The notes beneath the pieces were generated by a model. The model did no database searches. It was not told the origin of the DNA and saw nothing but the letters and a program-made list of their open reading frames with translations. Position numbers and translations under genes: made by a program. This document shows, in pieces, positions 42,066 through 55,147 of a stretch of 64,000 nt of DNA (the first letter of the stretch is position 1; every line of letters starts with the position of its first letter). Source of the stretch: Lindgomyces ingoldianus (taxonomy: Eukaryota > Ascomycota > Dothideomycetes > Pleosporales > Lindgomycetaceae); NCBI RefSeq assembly GCF_010093535.1, contig NW_022985219.1:1-64000 (forward strand), given 5' to 3'.

Positions 42066-44441
42066 ATGTGAGTGGACTTTACAGCGCTTCGAGTTTCGAC
42101 TGTTTTCTATGGTTTTCTAGGCATGAATTTCTTATGGGATGGATTGCTTCAATATTGATGCTCTACAGTCGTAGATTCGTTCCCTTCGCTCCTTCCTAGT
42201 TACATTTTTATGTCGTTATGCCCTCGGCATCTTTCCTGAACTAGCACCAACACCGCTTCATAGCAACGGAGAAATCCATAGTTCAATGTCCAAACTATTA
42301 GAAATTCAGTAAGTCGTCCACCCTGTGACGCTTCGTTTTGGCCGCCATATGAATTCTCATGGACCTTCTTTGGCCTCCTTAAGGCTGGGCAGAAGACTGT
42401 TGAAATCAGCGTTAGTGTTCTGTTTGCAAACCATCTTTAAAGTGATGGAGAATGCCGCCATACGCTAGCCGTATTTGAAAGGCACGCTGCAGCTTGGGCC
42501 AGCATAATCTTTAGTTCTAGCTCCAGCGCTAGATTTTGCTAGTAGAGCTACGCAGCTAGGGGAGTTGAACTCGCTTCAACTTGCCCAACAAGGCGAATTC
42601 ACTAAGTTTAGATGGAGGCTTGATCATGGATGAGATCACCGCTGCATTACACATGCCTTCCTTTGCCACCAACCCCCACGGTCTCAGTCTCCTTATAGCT
42701 GGACGTGAATGGGGGACCCCCACCCCGTACCTTCCTAGCACTCCTTCAATGCCATCTACTTTTTACCACCGACCTAGTCATCATGTCACATCGTGTGACA
42801 AGGCTGATACATAAGCAAGAACCCACGTGGCACGCGGGTGCTCTGAGCAATCGCTGGACTGGAAGTTCCAAGCCTTCCCTCTACAAAAATAGGCTATTCT
42901 GAGTCCCCATAGCCCTAGATCAAGGGCCACATACCAAGTAGCTACGTCTACAACTCCCTTGAACATGATGCTAAGCATTCAGTCAATCACACTACAAATC
43001 ACCGGAGTCCGCTCGTAGAGCTCTCCCAGCTGAATTGAACGCTACGAGCAGACTTAGGAGGGTTATACTGTGGCGGACTGGCAGTTCTGCATCGTCCTCA
43101 AGAGAAGTGGAAGTGACCCTGTATTCACTCATTGCAACGTAAGGGTCTTGAAAAGACGGCAGGTAGTAAACTAGAGCACAACATATGTGCCTTATCGTTC
43201 AAAAAGGAGGGCGTAATTGATGCGCCTAGAAGAGGTAGAGATAATAAGCCACCGCTAAGGACCGTGAGGTCCAGATTGGTGCCCGAAGTGTTGCAAAAGA
43301 GCGACTTCAATGTAGTAGGGTGTGACACCGAGGTCATTGGACATATGGCGTTAAAGCAGTCTTCCCTGGTTTAGGCTTGAAAACAGCTCGATTAGCTAGC
43401 AAGCCAATACCGGGCTCATAGCTGTGAAGCCTTTAGAGCCGATTTTGCGCTAGGATTTCAGCTTAAGGTAGGGGAAGCGATTGAAGGGCAAGGAAGAGTA
43501 TGTAGTCTAAAATTTGTGAGGAAACGACGTATGAAGCATACATAAGATGCGGGAGAGTGTTAGAGGAACTATGTCATGCTTAGTAGGAATGAAATTATCA
43601 TAGTGTAGGCCAAAGAAGCCGTTGGAGCGCTAGCTACAAACTCCGGCGAAGCTAGGAAAGATGTTAACTCGATAGGCGGAGGTCGGGAGCTCCTGAGCGT
43701 AGATAAGGCTGGTAGACCTCATAGCCAATCAGGATAGGACCTTTTTTCTGCAGTGGCAGGCGTGTGTAGCCAAGTATTGGTGGCTTTCTCAGGCTTGAAG
43801 CAGTTAGTGGTGAAGATTCCAGGTGTTGAGCGAAAAAGGGGCCATCGCGCCGGAAAGATAGATTCGATTTAAGTGAATGGGGGATGAAGATGTAATGGAG
43901 CTGTGCAATCAGTTCGGGATGGGCTTCGGAGCTTTGACGCCAGATGGCAAATATTGTTTCGTTTTGTTTCGTTTCATGTTTTGACGTGGCGGAAAAAGAA
44001 GTTTGGAAGCTTTTTGTGGCGCCTTATCCGATCGACTAGCACGCCAAGAAGCGAACTGAGTGTCCCTGGATAAAATAATGTGGAGAAAGGCGAATGGAAT
44101 GGTCTGGCCATTGACTCCCCGTTTATGGGTTTGGATAGAGAAGTGTTCAAGCATTCAAATCGCGAATAGATTCTGGATATAAACTAGACATCACATGCCG
44201 CAATCTACATATGACGACGGATATTCTCGCCCTACCCATTTCTCGCCTGTGCTTCCCTCTGGCGTGTCGTTTGGCGGTGATCGTGGCTGGGGTGCGGAGC
44301 GCATGGGCCACTGGGAAGGAAGCACCTGCAAGAACATCACCCAACACCTCCTCCCATCCTCCTCCGTGTTCACATTCGTTCCGCACCCCCACCAACACAC
44401 TCGTTTCAGTCGTTCTCTAATCACTTGTTGTCAATGGAAGT
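42066..44441. other. Gene-poor stretch of ~2.4 kb
   Basis: Short frames on both strands show no domain or splice pattern. The right end is the promoter of the CFEM gene. No RNA gene or clear repeat is seen. Confidence 0.4.
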
Positions 44442-45799
44442 ATGAAGCTCAATCTGGCCCTCTTCCTCGCCGTGGCTGCGGCTGCGGCGGAGAGTGTCAT
44501 CGACTACACCAAGCTTCCCAACTGCGCCAAACAGTGTACGGTTCTCCAACAAGCTGAGGCTGGTTGTATCCCCCCGGCGGCACCGGTTACGAACCAAGCA
44601 ACCTATCAGTCTTGTCTCTGCCATTCCACCCTCCTCACTGCCTTTTACTCCTCCGGCGCTCAGTGTGTAACGACGGGCTGCTCTCCCGACGATTCCACCA
44701 AGATCTCGCAGTACTACACCTCTCTCTGCGCTGGGCCTGTAGTTCAACCACCTGGCGGGACGACGACCGCGGCGACAGCGACGGCAACGACAGCTTCTGG
44801 AACGACTAGCTCGGCCTCAAAAACTGCGACGGGTGTAGCTGCTGGAGCCCAGGGTGTGAGCAATGCGAACTCGTCAAACAACGACTGGTACGTCAATATA
44901 GACCCCAATTGCGCAGATCCCGTTTAGCGGCGCTGTCCATTCGTCCATCCTATCCTACTCCAAGCCGCTAACATGTCTGCAGGTTCCACACGCACTGGAG
45001 GTGGGTAGTCATGGTTATCGTCATCTTTTTGGCAATTGTCTTCTTCTGGGTCGGCGGAATATTCCTGCGTCGTCATTTCACTCGCAAGCATGAGGCCGCG
45101 CGCGCCAACATGGCCGCCAAGGACGCTCCCTACGTCGCACCGCACACTCCCAGTTCGAACAAGTCCACCCTTGGCAAAGGCGCCACACCCCAAGACGTCA
45201 ATTTCTCGCCGATGACTATGTCTGGAGGACGCAACGGCATGGCAATGGATGGTGGAGTAGGAGGCATCGCACCACCACGCGGGCCACCAAGGACTCGAAG
45301 CCGCACCAACACGTTGCAGAGCCTGGTAATCGGCAATGGCAGTAAGACACATCTTCCACAGCCAGTCGTCTGGGGTCCACACCAACACCAAGCTTTTGCG
45401 AAGGAGAACGGCACCAACTCGCCTGGCAGCTCCGTCCCACCCTCTCCCACGGTTGCTATCAGTCCACCTCATCCCGTCTTTCGCAACCGTGAGGCCATAA
45501 ACTCGGAGCCCCGCCTCGCCGGCTATCGTCCAAACCCGAATGGTGCCTCCCGCGAGCCGATGGCCGCGTACGGGTACGAGTTGCAAGGTAGACCCGGCCA
45601 AGCCAATTGGAATCCAGGTCTAGCTGGGGAGGAGATCGTTCGTCCGCACACTGCTGGTGGAGGAGCCGCTCGCCACGCCTCTGTCGGTCATGCCCTCAGC
45701 GGCATGAGGAGTGACCCGATCCTCAATCCAAGTGCCGAGCCCCAGACAGCTGAGATCTGTCAGGTAACCCCAAACAAGCTTCACAAGCGCCCCGAGTGA
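44442..45799 (+). CDS. CFEM-domain membrane protein (420 aa)
   Basis: Two exons: 44442-44887 and 44983-45799. The intron has a GTACGT donor, a GCTAAC branch site and a CTGCAG acceptor, and keeps frame across a Trp codon. A signal peptide (MKLNLALFLAVAAAAAE) precedes a CFEM domain at about residues 25-97 with all eight cysteines in family order (NCAKQC, AGC, SCLC, QC, GC, LC). A Thr/Ala/Ser-rich linker leads to one membrane helix (VVMVIVIFLAIVFFWVGGIF), a basic RRHFTRKH and a long Pro/Asn-rich cytosolic tail. CFEM proteins act at the fungal surface; some bind heme, others are receptors or virulence factors. The helix plus long tail suggests a receptor or scaffold rather than a GPI-anchored heme carrier. 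Confidence 0.85.
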
Positions 45800-46686
45800 A
45801 TGGCACGGTCAATTGGATCCGGTTTTCCTTGATGTAATTAGGTTTCTGGATAAGTCCTTTTGTTTGGCGTACATGGAACGGAATTGGTGTTAGGTTGAGA
45901 AGGCGGGATACCTGGATACGGGCGGTTTCCTTTTATTGTTGATGACATGGCCCTGAATTGGCATACCTAGCTATTGGCAGGTAAATAATGAAATGTTCTC
46001 AGATGCTCAAGTTCAAGAACTTACCGGGCTCAAAAGCATGCGATAGATTATTTGCTTAGGTTGCAGTTCAGGAAAGACGTTAAAAGAGTCTTCTTGGGTT
46101 CTCTAAGTGGGACTCGGGAATTCTGAACTTGGGTAGGAGTTTAAGGTGGTACGCGTCCTCTGACGACATTCGGCCTACGGTCATGTGACTACCTAAATGT
46201 CTCCAGCAACAGAAGTCGCCATCTTATTGGCTGTCTCCTTTGACTGACCCAAGCTTGATAAGATGCACTTCTTGCTTGTAGCCTCGGCATCCTTCAAGCA
46301 GATTCGGCGAACCATCCGCTCCAATGCCCACCATGACAAGAACATTGATCTTTCCCACCCTACTAGTCTCCATCCTAATATGACTCTCTACGGGCCAAAA
46401 GTTCTCGCTGTTTAACGCTCCTTGGCCCGCGATGCTAGCGCAAAACGCCATCGGTCGGCTCCTAAGAAGCGCCAGCCCGGCAAATCTATGGAACCAACAC
46501 TGTGGGATGCAGAGGGATTCGTCGTGGCCCCCAATCATGGTATCTTCGGATGATTTAATTTCTAAGTCGGCAGGAGACTGAATGAGCGCTAATCTAATCG
46601 CAGAATACAGGATGAATTGACTGTCTCCGCTCTGCTATCATCCTCTCCCCTTCATTGCCACAGGACTGCAGACGAAAGCAATTAGG
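45800..46686. other. Intergenic
   Basis: Terminator region of the CFEM gene and promoter of the acetyltransferase. A minus frame at 46224-46538 (104 codons) has no recognised domain and I do not call it. Confidence 0.35.
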
Positions 46687-47564
46687 ATGCCTATTCGGCC
46701 AGCGAAATGGACAGACCTATCTACGATAGCTACCCTATGTGCGACGGCCTTCTACGATGACGAACTCTTTGGGACTCTGATGCACCCTCTCCGCGATCAG
46801 TTCTTCTCTGACTATAAAGCTTCCTTCACACGACGCATTCGAGAAAACTGGTGGGACTGGAGCCATGTTTGGTGGGTCGCGACTGTCCTGGAAGCAGACC
46901 ACGAGGTTGTGGCTGGAGTTGCGGAGTGGGAGTTCAAAGGGACCATGGCCGACACCGTCTGCTTGAAGCAGTGGGATCCAAGTATGTATACCCTGTAAAT
47001 TCCTCCTATTCGCATCTATTAATTGAATCTACAGGAAGAGCAATCATGCCAACTGTGAAAGCCATGCACTGCTTGCACACAACAATCCGACCAAACCGTG
47101 CAGCCAATCCCGATCCCATCCTCCGCAATCCTTTTCCCTCCGCACACCCTTTCTTTGAACATCATTGGAAAGGAACAAGAGCAAATTCGGTCTACCTCGA
47201 GCTGCTTGCCGTAGATCCTAAATATCAGGGGCGGGGTTTGGCAAAGGAGCTAGTACAATGGGGATTGGATACTGCAAGGGAGAATCACGTTTGCGCGAGC
47301 GTTATTTCGAGTATTTCTGGGCATAACCTCTATCTTCGGATGGGATTCACAGAGGAAGTTGGGCGTTGCACAGAAGGTGAAGGCAACCCGTTGAAGGATT
47401 TGGGGAGCGGCTGGATACTGTTTGCGAATACTTCGGAGGAGCAACGTTCGGTCATGGGCAACGAGGCCAAAAATATAGAATTGGGAGTCTCCGTGGAATC
47501 TTTCCGTTCTGATCCGTCACAAAAACCGGGACAGAGATTCCGAGTCCGTCGCAGGCAATCATGA
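46687..47564 (+). CDS. GNAT-family N-acetyltransferase (274 aa)
   Basis: Two exons: 46687-46981 and 47035-47564, with a GTATGT donor and a CTACAG acceptor. The N-terminus MPIRPAKWTDLSTIATLCA is the first GNAT strand and helix. The acetyl-CoA core is YLELLAVDPKYQGRGLAKEL (about 174-193), with Q-G-R-G-L-A fitting the Q/R-x-x-G-x-G/A loop, and NLYLRMGF is the last core helix and strand. The middle insert (HPFFEHHWKGTRANS) is typical of fungus-specific GNATs that acetylate unknown small molecules or proteins. Probably cytosolic. An amino-acid permease and a second GNAT lie within 5.5 kb. Confidence 0.8.
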
Positions 47565-49182
47565 TTGTCGCAGAATCTGGTTGCACAAATTCCACCCAAC
47601 TCTTTATCAATCCAGTTCGACACTGCGGCTGTTTCTCGTCTCGTGCTTTTAGACTAAGCGCTCACCTAACATTGTGCAGCCCCACAAGCTGGGGATTGTA
47701 TGTGGTCTGCCTTCAATTGAACGCACTGTGATCTGATTCGACCCGATTTGGATCTAGGGCTTGTCCTTGTGGAGACTCTTTCCGAAACCCTGTGCCGGGC
47801 ACTTCAACTAACGGGAGGAACCAGCGTTTATTCTGGGAACCGGCCCATTTATTCCTGATTCCCGCTATCCAGGTCTGATAGGCCTTATTCGCTGCATTAT
47901 ATTACTGGCTCTGAAATACCAGTGACTCAAGGGTCACGAGATTTTCCGTTCTTCCAATATCAGGTTAGATAGGTATGGGAATCTTAGGGCATTACAGGAG
48001 TCGATGCATTGTTTGTTGCTTTTGCCGTCCCGCTCGCGAGCTCACAACAGCAGCCACAAGCTCTCAAGGCTCCTTGTTGCGGAGACTTAAGGGACCCTTT
48101 GCCAATCCCTTAAAATGGTTACAGTAAAATAGCTTCGATGGTAATACACAAGATATGTTCCTGGCGCAAAACAACCAGCGTCACGTCCCGTCTTCTCTTG
48201 CCAGTGTCCCAGGCTGAGACAGGTTTGGACTACCATTTCTATCTTCCGCTGCGAGCAAACAAGGGCTCTGCAGCTTGAAGGTCCAGAAAATGACCCCAAG
48301 CCGCTTTGTTGGTGACATGGAAGCATGAAATAGCTACAACCGAATTTAATTTGCCCATCTCCAAAGTTACTAGGCACCTGGGAACAGCATGCCGACGACA
48401 CTTCCTATCAAAAGTTTGGGCATTAAGTTGAATTGACATCAAACGGTAGAACTACGCCATCAAGCACTCTCTAGCGTGTGGTCATATCCATTAAAAACCT
48501 CGAGGTTCTGGAAATCACTCCTTCCTTGAAAACCCATGTCGAAGGAGATCGAACGAGGATCGGCAAATTGATCAGGTCGTCTGTCCCTGTTCGCTTAGTT
48601 GGCTGCTCGGCGTGGGTATCGGCCCTTTTCCCCAGAAGAGGCCGATCCGCTCCCGTCAAATGTGTCTGAGTCTGCATTCCTTTTTCGTGGGCCGTGCCCC
48701 GATGCACTTTCGGCATTTAGATCACATACCGAGTTGACCCATTTCCCATCCCCTCTTGGTCGAACAACAACACATGTTGGGTTAACTGTGGTTGGCCCCA
48801 TTACAGAGCGCTGCAATGCATCAAATAAAGATATCTGTATTAATGATCATAAAAATGAGCGCAAAGTACTGGGAATTCATGGCTGAGGCAAATGCCACAA
48901 CAGGCGGCCTACAACTGCGGGGCGTTGACGGAGAGTCCAAGCGCATGCAACAGCTTCGGTTAGGAACTATGCTCCACCTATGTGATTGAGATATGCCTGT
49001 TCCAGCCAGTAGATTCCATCTTACGCGCATGGGGAGATACTTGAGTGATAAGCGGAACATCTTCTCTTATTGGAACGCTAGTTTATTTTGTCTTATCCTG
49101 AGAACCATTCCACTCCAACTCATCACCAACATTCTTCTTTGTTCTTTGCGCATCTCGTTAGAGTTACGACAGTATAGCGACC
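47565..49182. other. Gene-poor stretch
   Basis: Open frames on both strands around 48087-48989 are short, overlapping and without domains. The right end is the permease promoter. Confidence 0.4.
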
Positions 49183-50944
49183 ATGTCGAAGGTCTTTGAG
49201 ACTGGGAAGGTCCTGGTGGCCGACCCTTACGAAGTCAACGACGGCATTGATGAGAATAGTGAGGTTGTTGAGAAGAAGGGGACGAAGTTTGACCAACGCG
49301 ATATGTATCGTATGGGAAAGGTCCAGGAACTGCGAAGAAACTTTCGCTTTGTGACCATATTTGGGTTTACTATGGTGTTGATGGCAACCTGGGAAGCCCA
49401 GCTAGTATGAATGTGCCCTCTCCGTCTACAGGTGACTGTTCAATATCCTAATATGTCCAGAGCGCGAATACGTTCGGTCTCATCAATGGCGGAACAGCAG
49501 GTCTGATATGGGTGTACATTGGAACATTCTTTGGCTTCTTCGCTGCGATCATCTCTATGGCTGAGATGGCATCCATGTACGAACTCTTCCCTGCTCTCGC
49601 GGAGTATCGCTTCTAATTGCTCAAAAGGGCACCAACCACAGGAGGTCAATATCATTGGGTCTCCGAATTTGCGCCAAAGTCAAGCCAGAAGTTCCTCTCC
49701 TACATTGTCGGCTGGCTTTGTGTTCTTGGATGGCAGGTGGGCAATACCGCGATCGCCTTCCTGAGCTCGCAACAAATCCAAGGATTGATAATCCTCAACA
49801 ACGTGGACTACATCCCACAGCGGTGGCACCTTTCTCTTATAGTGATTGGCGTCATGACTTTTTGCCAGCTTTTCAACACTTTCCTGGCCAGGAAGCTGCC
49901 TTTGGTTGAGGGCATTATTCTGATCTTGCATATCTGCGGCTTCTTTGCGATTCTCATACCCCTCTGGGTTCTGGCGAAGCCTGCCAATGCGAAAGAGGTG
50001 TTTACAACATTTACTGATGGCGGTGGCTGGGGATCCATTGGCCTATCTTGCCTAGTCGGCATGCTCTCTCCAATTTTCTCCTTCATCGGCCCAGATTCGG
50101 CTACGCATATGGCGGAAGAGCTTCGCGATGCCAGTAAGACACTCCCACGAGCCATGATTGCTACGGCAATTATCAATGGTGCTCTAGGATTCATCATGCT
50201 GGTGACATTCTGCATGATGGTTGGAAATGTGGAGGACATCCTTGCGACCCCGACTGGACAGCCCTTCATCCAGGTGTTCTATAATGTCACGGGAAGCAAA
50301 GCAGGAGCAAGTGCCATGACTGCCATCATGATCATCATGGCCACTTTTGGATGCGTCACTAATGTCGCCACCTCTTCACGGCAGGTGTGGGCTTTTGCAC
50401 GAGATCAGGGTCTACCTTTCTCTGCTTGGCTTGCCTATGTAAGTTGCCCCTATCTTGCTGAACGGACATCATGAATTGATGAGAATGGGTCCTGACTAAG
50501 GTATTATAGGTCCGCCCTGGCTGGGACCTGCCCCTGAATTCCGTCATGATCTCCTACTTCATCGCCGTCCTTCTCTCACTCATCAACATCGGCTCAACCG
50601 TTGCTTTCAATATCGTCACATCCCTCGGCACTGGTGCCCTGATCTCTTCCTACATCGTTTCCATCTCCTGCGTAACCCTGAAACGTCTTCGCGGCGAGAC
50701 TCTCCTCCCTTGTCGATTTTCGCTTGGAAAATGGGGGCTTCCTTTGAACATCTTCAGTGTCCTATTCCTCACACTTGCTTTCATCATGACTTTCTTCCCC
50801 TCCACACCGAATCCGGATCCAGTTACTATGAATTGGAATATTCTTGTGTTTGGAACGGTTGTAGTGTTTTCGGTAGTTTATTTCTTGCTTCGAGGACGGC
50901 ATCGGTATGTTGGGCCTGTAGAATATATCAAGAAAGCTTCCTAG
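49183..50944 (+). CDS. Amino-acid/GABA/choline-type permease, APC superfamily (527 aa)
   Basis: Four exons: 49183-49404, 49461-49576, 49628-50438 and 50510-50944. Introns of 56, 51 and 71 nt have GTATGA, GTACGA and GTAAGT donors; frames fit and conserved motifs join across them. The protein has a ~50-residue polar N-terminus, then about 12 hydrophobic segments. Family signatures are APTTGGQYHWVSEFAP (loop 2-3, formed across a splice) and the loop FIGPDSATHMAEELRDASK. This is the fungal subgroup that includes GABA (UGA4-like) and choline (HNM1-like) permeases. It would import a small amine or amino acid by proton symport at the plasma membrane or vacuole. The exact substrate cannot be read from sequence. 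Confidence 0.85.
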
Positions 50945-51977
50945 AGGTGTGCTCAAAAGGAGTCAGTCTTCAAGAGATTGGGGTGGTATGTAGCGCCTGG
51001 TATAGAAATTCCTGTGAAGACCGGTAGATTTCTTTATTCGTGTCGTCTAGTCCTAGCTTGCTGTTGTCCGGAGAAAGTTTACTGCGGTAGTGACTAGTGA
51101 AGTCTTAGCGGCAATGAGATGTTATTTCCCTTTGCTCTCTGTCGCCTTCTCTCCTGCAGCAGTGTTACATCGCCTGCTATCTGTTCAGCTAGAGCACAAC
51201 TCCCTACCACCCAACAATCACAACTTACAATTACATGACCATTTCTTCTCGATAACCGTCCAAGGACTTGCAGAGGAGCAACGCCGAGCAACAAAAATGG
51301 CAAAGCCGACTCCCGAGTTCGTTCCTCCCACTTGGGACGGAGCCATAGAACGAATCCTAGGCCCTTCTCGAGTCGGCGACTAAAGACTACAGACTTCCGA
51401 GAGCACCTAGGTTGGCCCTAGCTGGCCTAGGCCTCATGCTCCTGCTGGAGCTGGAACTAGACGGCGAGAGAACTGCCCGGTCAAAGGCATTCCTCGCCGC
51501 CCACTAATCCTGTCAGGAGTGGGAGGGGGTGGGGAGTAAGAAGATTGGGAGTTTTGGTGACCAATAGGATGGTTAGACATGAGGGAAACCGGTAAGACCG
51601 GGCCTACTGTCACGGCATAGCAATCATGGCCTTCCTTAACGTGTATTACCTTCTCCGGATGCCTTGGAGGGGGGCGGTGCTGAGAAGAACCAACTTCTGA
51701 TCCGGCAGAAGGATCTCTGCTCCCGCCTCAAAGACGACCGGGTCCATTGCAAGTAGCAATCTGAGATGTCTTGAAAGTGCGCTTCGAGCTCATCAACACA
51801 CCCACTCTACTCTTCCGTGTTAGCGCCGGAACCGCTACCTGCCACAATTCGCGGCACGAGGGTTTCACCAGATTCTACGTTCAGCCAGGACCGGGCAATC
51901 ACGACATTCTTTAGTGTTAATTACCTTCTACGAATGCCTTGCACTAAAACACTTCGCTGTAAGATTAATTACTTTTT
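50945..51977. other. Intergenic between convergent genes
   Basis: No gene is supported. The frame at 51090-51383 has no domain. Confidence 0.4.
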
Positions 51978-52676
51978 CTACTTTGGCGGATCCCGTAGCA
52001 TGACAGTATTGCAGTCGATGCCATCTGCGCCATACTGCGTCATATCAAAAAGTCGTTCCTTCACTGGATAAAACCCCAGTTTTACATACAGTACCTTTCC
52101 TATTTCCGATGCCTCGAGATATGAAGGCAATTGTGCCTGATCGGCCTTTTCGATCCCCCATTTCACTAACATTGCGCCAGCTCCTCGGCGATGATGCTCT
52201 GGATCTGTGACAAGCATATGAAGAACTAGCATAATGAGCGCAATCTACCTTTCATGACAGACACCAGATGTTATTCACTTGTACTCACAATAGAACGGTT
52301 TCGTTCCCATAAACTCCTTCCGGCTATCACATAAATGCTGCCGGAACGCCACAGCGGCAGGCGTTGCCTCACCGCCCCTGCCCGGTGTAGGCAATTGCGT
52401 CTGAATCTCCTCTTCTGTCCTCTCAGTCTCATTAATTCTCCACTTTGCCGCTGAGATCATTTTCCCATTCTGGTCCGTATCAATGACTTTGAGGTAATGC
52501 ACATCTGGTTCACTCTTGAAGCATTTGACATGCCTATCCACGGATTCTTGGAATTTCTCAGGCGTCATAGGGTCAGGGAATAACATGTGCGCGATTCCGG
52601 AGTCGAATGCGGCTAATTGGATGCGCGTGACGTCCGAGAAGTCACATTCGGTTATCGGATGGAGTTCGAGTGGCAT
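51978..52676 (-). CDS. GNAT-family N-acetyltransferase (211 aa)
   Basis: Two exons on the minus strand: 52289-52676 and 51978-52225. The donor is GTGAGT and the acceptor is a GCTAG that makes FLHMLVTDPEHHRRGAG across the junction, as expected for this family. ATG 52676 (MPLELHPITECDFSD) starts at the first GNAT strand; the frame is open 53 codons further up but looks non-coding. The acetyl-CoA loop is H-R-R-G-A-G-A (about 142-148). YVKLGFYPVKE is the last core element. It belongs to the fungal group of small-molecule GNATs; the substrate is unknown. It is only distantly similar to the acetyltransferase at 46687. Confidence 0.8.
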
Positions 52677-54376
52677 CTTGGGGATATTGGAACGCTGTGC
52701 CAGGTTGTGGAACTTCTGAATGGCACTAGATATGTTTTTTGCATTTATGAAGGCTGAATGGAATTGGAGAAGGCCGCCATGATCTGAATCCAGGTCGAAA
52801 TGGCCTATGCTTACAACGCATAGAGCATGAGTCATGAATTCTCAATGTGAGGATTCAGCCCTTTTTCGACATTTCTGGAAGGCATACGCCCTTCGAGAGA
52901 CCTTGGGATGTAAAGGTAGGGTTGCATTGCAGCGAAGCGTGCATTTGTTGGAAGGAAAGTCCAGTTCTTGTGGAGTCGGTACTCCGAAAGTCGGAATGCC
53001 GGATGCTAGTTCCGCAATGTGAAAGTTCACGCCTGTACACTTTGACGGCAAATTCTTGGACGATGAAAATCAAAAGGAAGGAATAGAAGAGATTATTGCA
53101 AGTGCATGTCGGTGCTTCAACAAATCATTGCCTTCTCATCTAAGTAGTTGGAGTGTGCCTAAGTCACGTTACCAATCCTCATTCTCCAGCCTCATACCCG
53201 AACCAGAAATTGAAGACGTGCTATTCTAGCCATTTCTCGTGATGGATCAGCGCATTGCAGCGAGTGGAGTTATGTACCTGGAGAATAATCCCACTGGAGT
53301 CTTGTCAAACGCTTGTCTTCTATGCCGCCACCCCTCTCCGCTTTTCGTCCACCTTTGCGCCACATCGATCGACAGACTAAACCTCGTCACCACCGCACCG
53401 ATTTCCTCAATGGTCAATTGGAGACCCCTACTTTGAACTCTGTGCAAGGACCTAGCCTGAGCTATGAAACGGAACATGATCCAGGTCAAAGATGCCGAGG
53501 TTGTCTCAAGCTTGGTGAAACACGATTGAGATCTCCCGATTCGAGGCTGCAAAAGAGCTAATTCGACCTTTGGGCAGATATGCCACAGGAAGGATGAATT
53601 AGCTTCAATATACCAGACAGTCCGGACAACTTCCATTCGGCTCCACGGAATTCTCACAACAACATAATTCGAAGACTTTTGAAAATAGAAGGATATATTC
53701 TCCAAAACATATCCCGTTCCACTGCCAAGCTGTTGGCTCTGCCTACCGTGCCATCTCCAGGAAGGAAACGTCCCCAACCTCAGCCTTCGCATTGGAAGAC
53801 CATGTAACAGTCCAGGTCTCTTCGGTGAGTCCCCAATGACAAATTAGCTACGAGCCCAAGGCCCTGGGTATGGTTTCTCACATCACGGCTGGCTAGTTGC
53901 AAGCTTCCCGATGCTGTGATTTCATTCTCTAACGCGGTGCATGGAAGTCCTGGAAACCCACTGTCACCTGTAGCCTATGAAAATAGTGTCTGACATCGAG
54001 GAGCCGAGGAAGTTATATATTTAGACCGGGTTGGCCGCGGAAAGGAAGTTAAATCGTGGAGTCCTCACACCCCGTCAATCGATGCGTTCTTTCGGCATGC
54101 CATCTGGAGCCGTTTGGGAGCCGCTGAGGTTGTTGGAAAGAAGAAACCAGTAACGATGCCGAGCTTCATGCTATTAACGCCGGAGAAAGCTTGTCTCGAC
54201 TAGTGTGATTAGCTGGATATAAGAAGTAGGATATGCTCAGCCTGACCTGTTCAATCTTCACCAGGCTCTCAACCCACTTCCTGATCTACGCCACAAAGCC
54301 TTAAATATCGCGGGCTATAATTCTTGATCTCTTTTCTGCGTCTCCATATAGCGTAGTTTCCTCCTTCAACTTAATC
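52677..54376. other. Gene-poor stretch
   Basis: A 181-codon minus-strand frame (53247-53792) starts with ATG but has an unlikely composition (Arg/Trp/Ser-rich) and no domain. I consider it chance, though length alone makes it worth a search. The right end is the cutinase promoter. Confidence 0.35.
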
Positions 54377-55147
54377 ATGAAGACTAACGCCTTGATTTCC
54401 ATTATTATTCCTCTTACCGCTGCTCTCCCCCAGAAGCTTCCCCTCGCTGACATCGAACTACGCTCCCTCAGCTCTTTCGAGCGTTTCGAGTCCGTATCTG
54501 CTGCCTTCGGTCCGAACGGTTTGAAACCTCGAGCCCTCGGCGACTCAACTCAAAATGATCTGAAGAACGGCGAATGCAAAGCGATGACCGTGATCTTTGC
54601 CCGCGGCACGACCGAAGCTGGGAACATGGGCACACTCGCGGGACCACCATTTGTGCAGGCTATCGGTCAAATGATGGGCGAAAACAACGTCGCGGTGCAG
54701 GGTGTCGATTACCCAGCTGACATTCCGGGATTCTTGGCCGGAGGCGACGCGGGAGGGAGTAAGATGATGGCTCAGTTGGTCGGACAAGCTAAGCAAGCTT
54801 GCCCGACGACGAAGCTAGTCATGGCTGGGTATAGGTAGGATTTCTTATTCTTCTAGCTTACTTAGATTCGTCGCTGATTATAGTGATGCAGTCAAGGAGG
54901 CCAGCTAGTGCACAACGCCGCAACCATGCTCTCTGCGGACGACGCTAAGTTCGTCTCCTCGGCCGTCATCTTCGGTGACCCAGATAACGGCAAACCAGTT
55001 GGCAACGTCCCTGCTGCAAAAACCAAAGTCATTTGCCACACTGGCGACAACATTTGCCAAGGAGGAGACCTTGTCCTGCAGCCGCATTTGACATACTCTC
55101 AAAATGCTGGCGAGGCCGCTGCCTTTGTTGTGCAGAATGCTAAGTAA
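54377..55147 (+). CDS. Cutinase, secreted serine esterase (237 aa)
   Basis: Two exons: 54377-54834 and 54892-55147. The intron (GTAGGA...ATGCAG) falls inside the active-site motif: GYS is completed across the junction to give AGYSQGG with the nucleophile Ser. A signal peptide (MKTNALISIIIPLTAALP) and a ~45-residue propeptide-like region precede the mature domain. Cutinase hallmarks are FARGTTEAGNMG (oxyanion region), VDYPADIPGF, then VIFGDPDNG, CHTGDNICQGG with the catalytic Asp, and LQPHLTYSQNA with the catalytic His. It would hydrolyse cutin or similar polyesters and esters outside the cell, typical of plant-associated fungi. Four cysteines fit the usual two disulfides. No carbohydrate-binding module is attached. 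Confidence 0.9.

Noticed and set aside
53247..53792. 181-codon minus-strand frame with ATG
   Set aside because: Unusual Arg/Trp-rich composition, no domain, signal or splice context. Kept only as a note.
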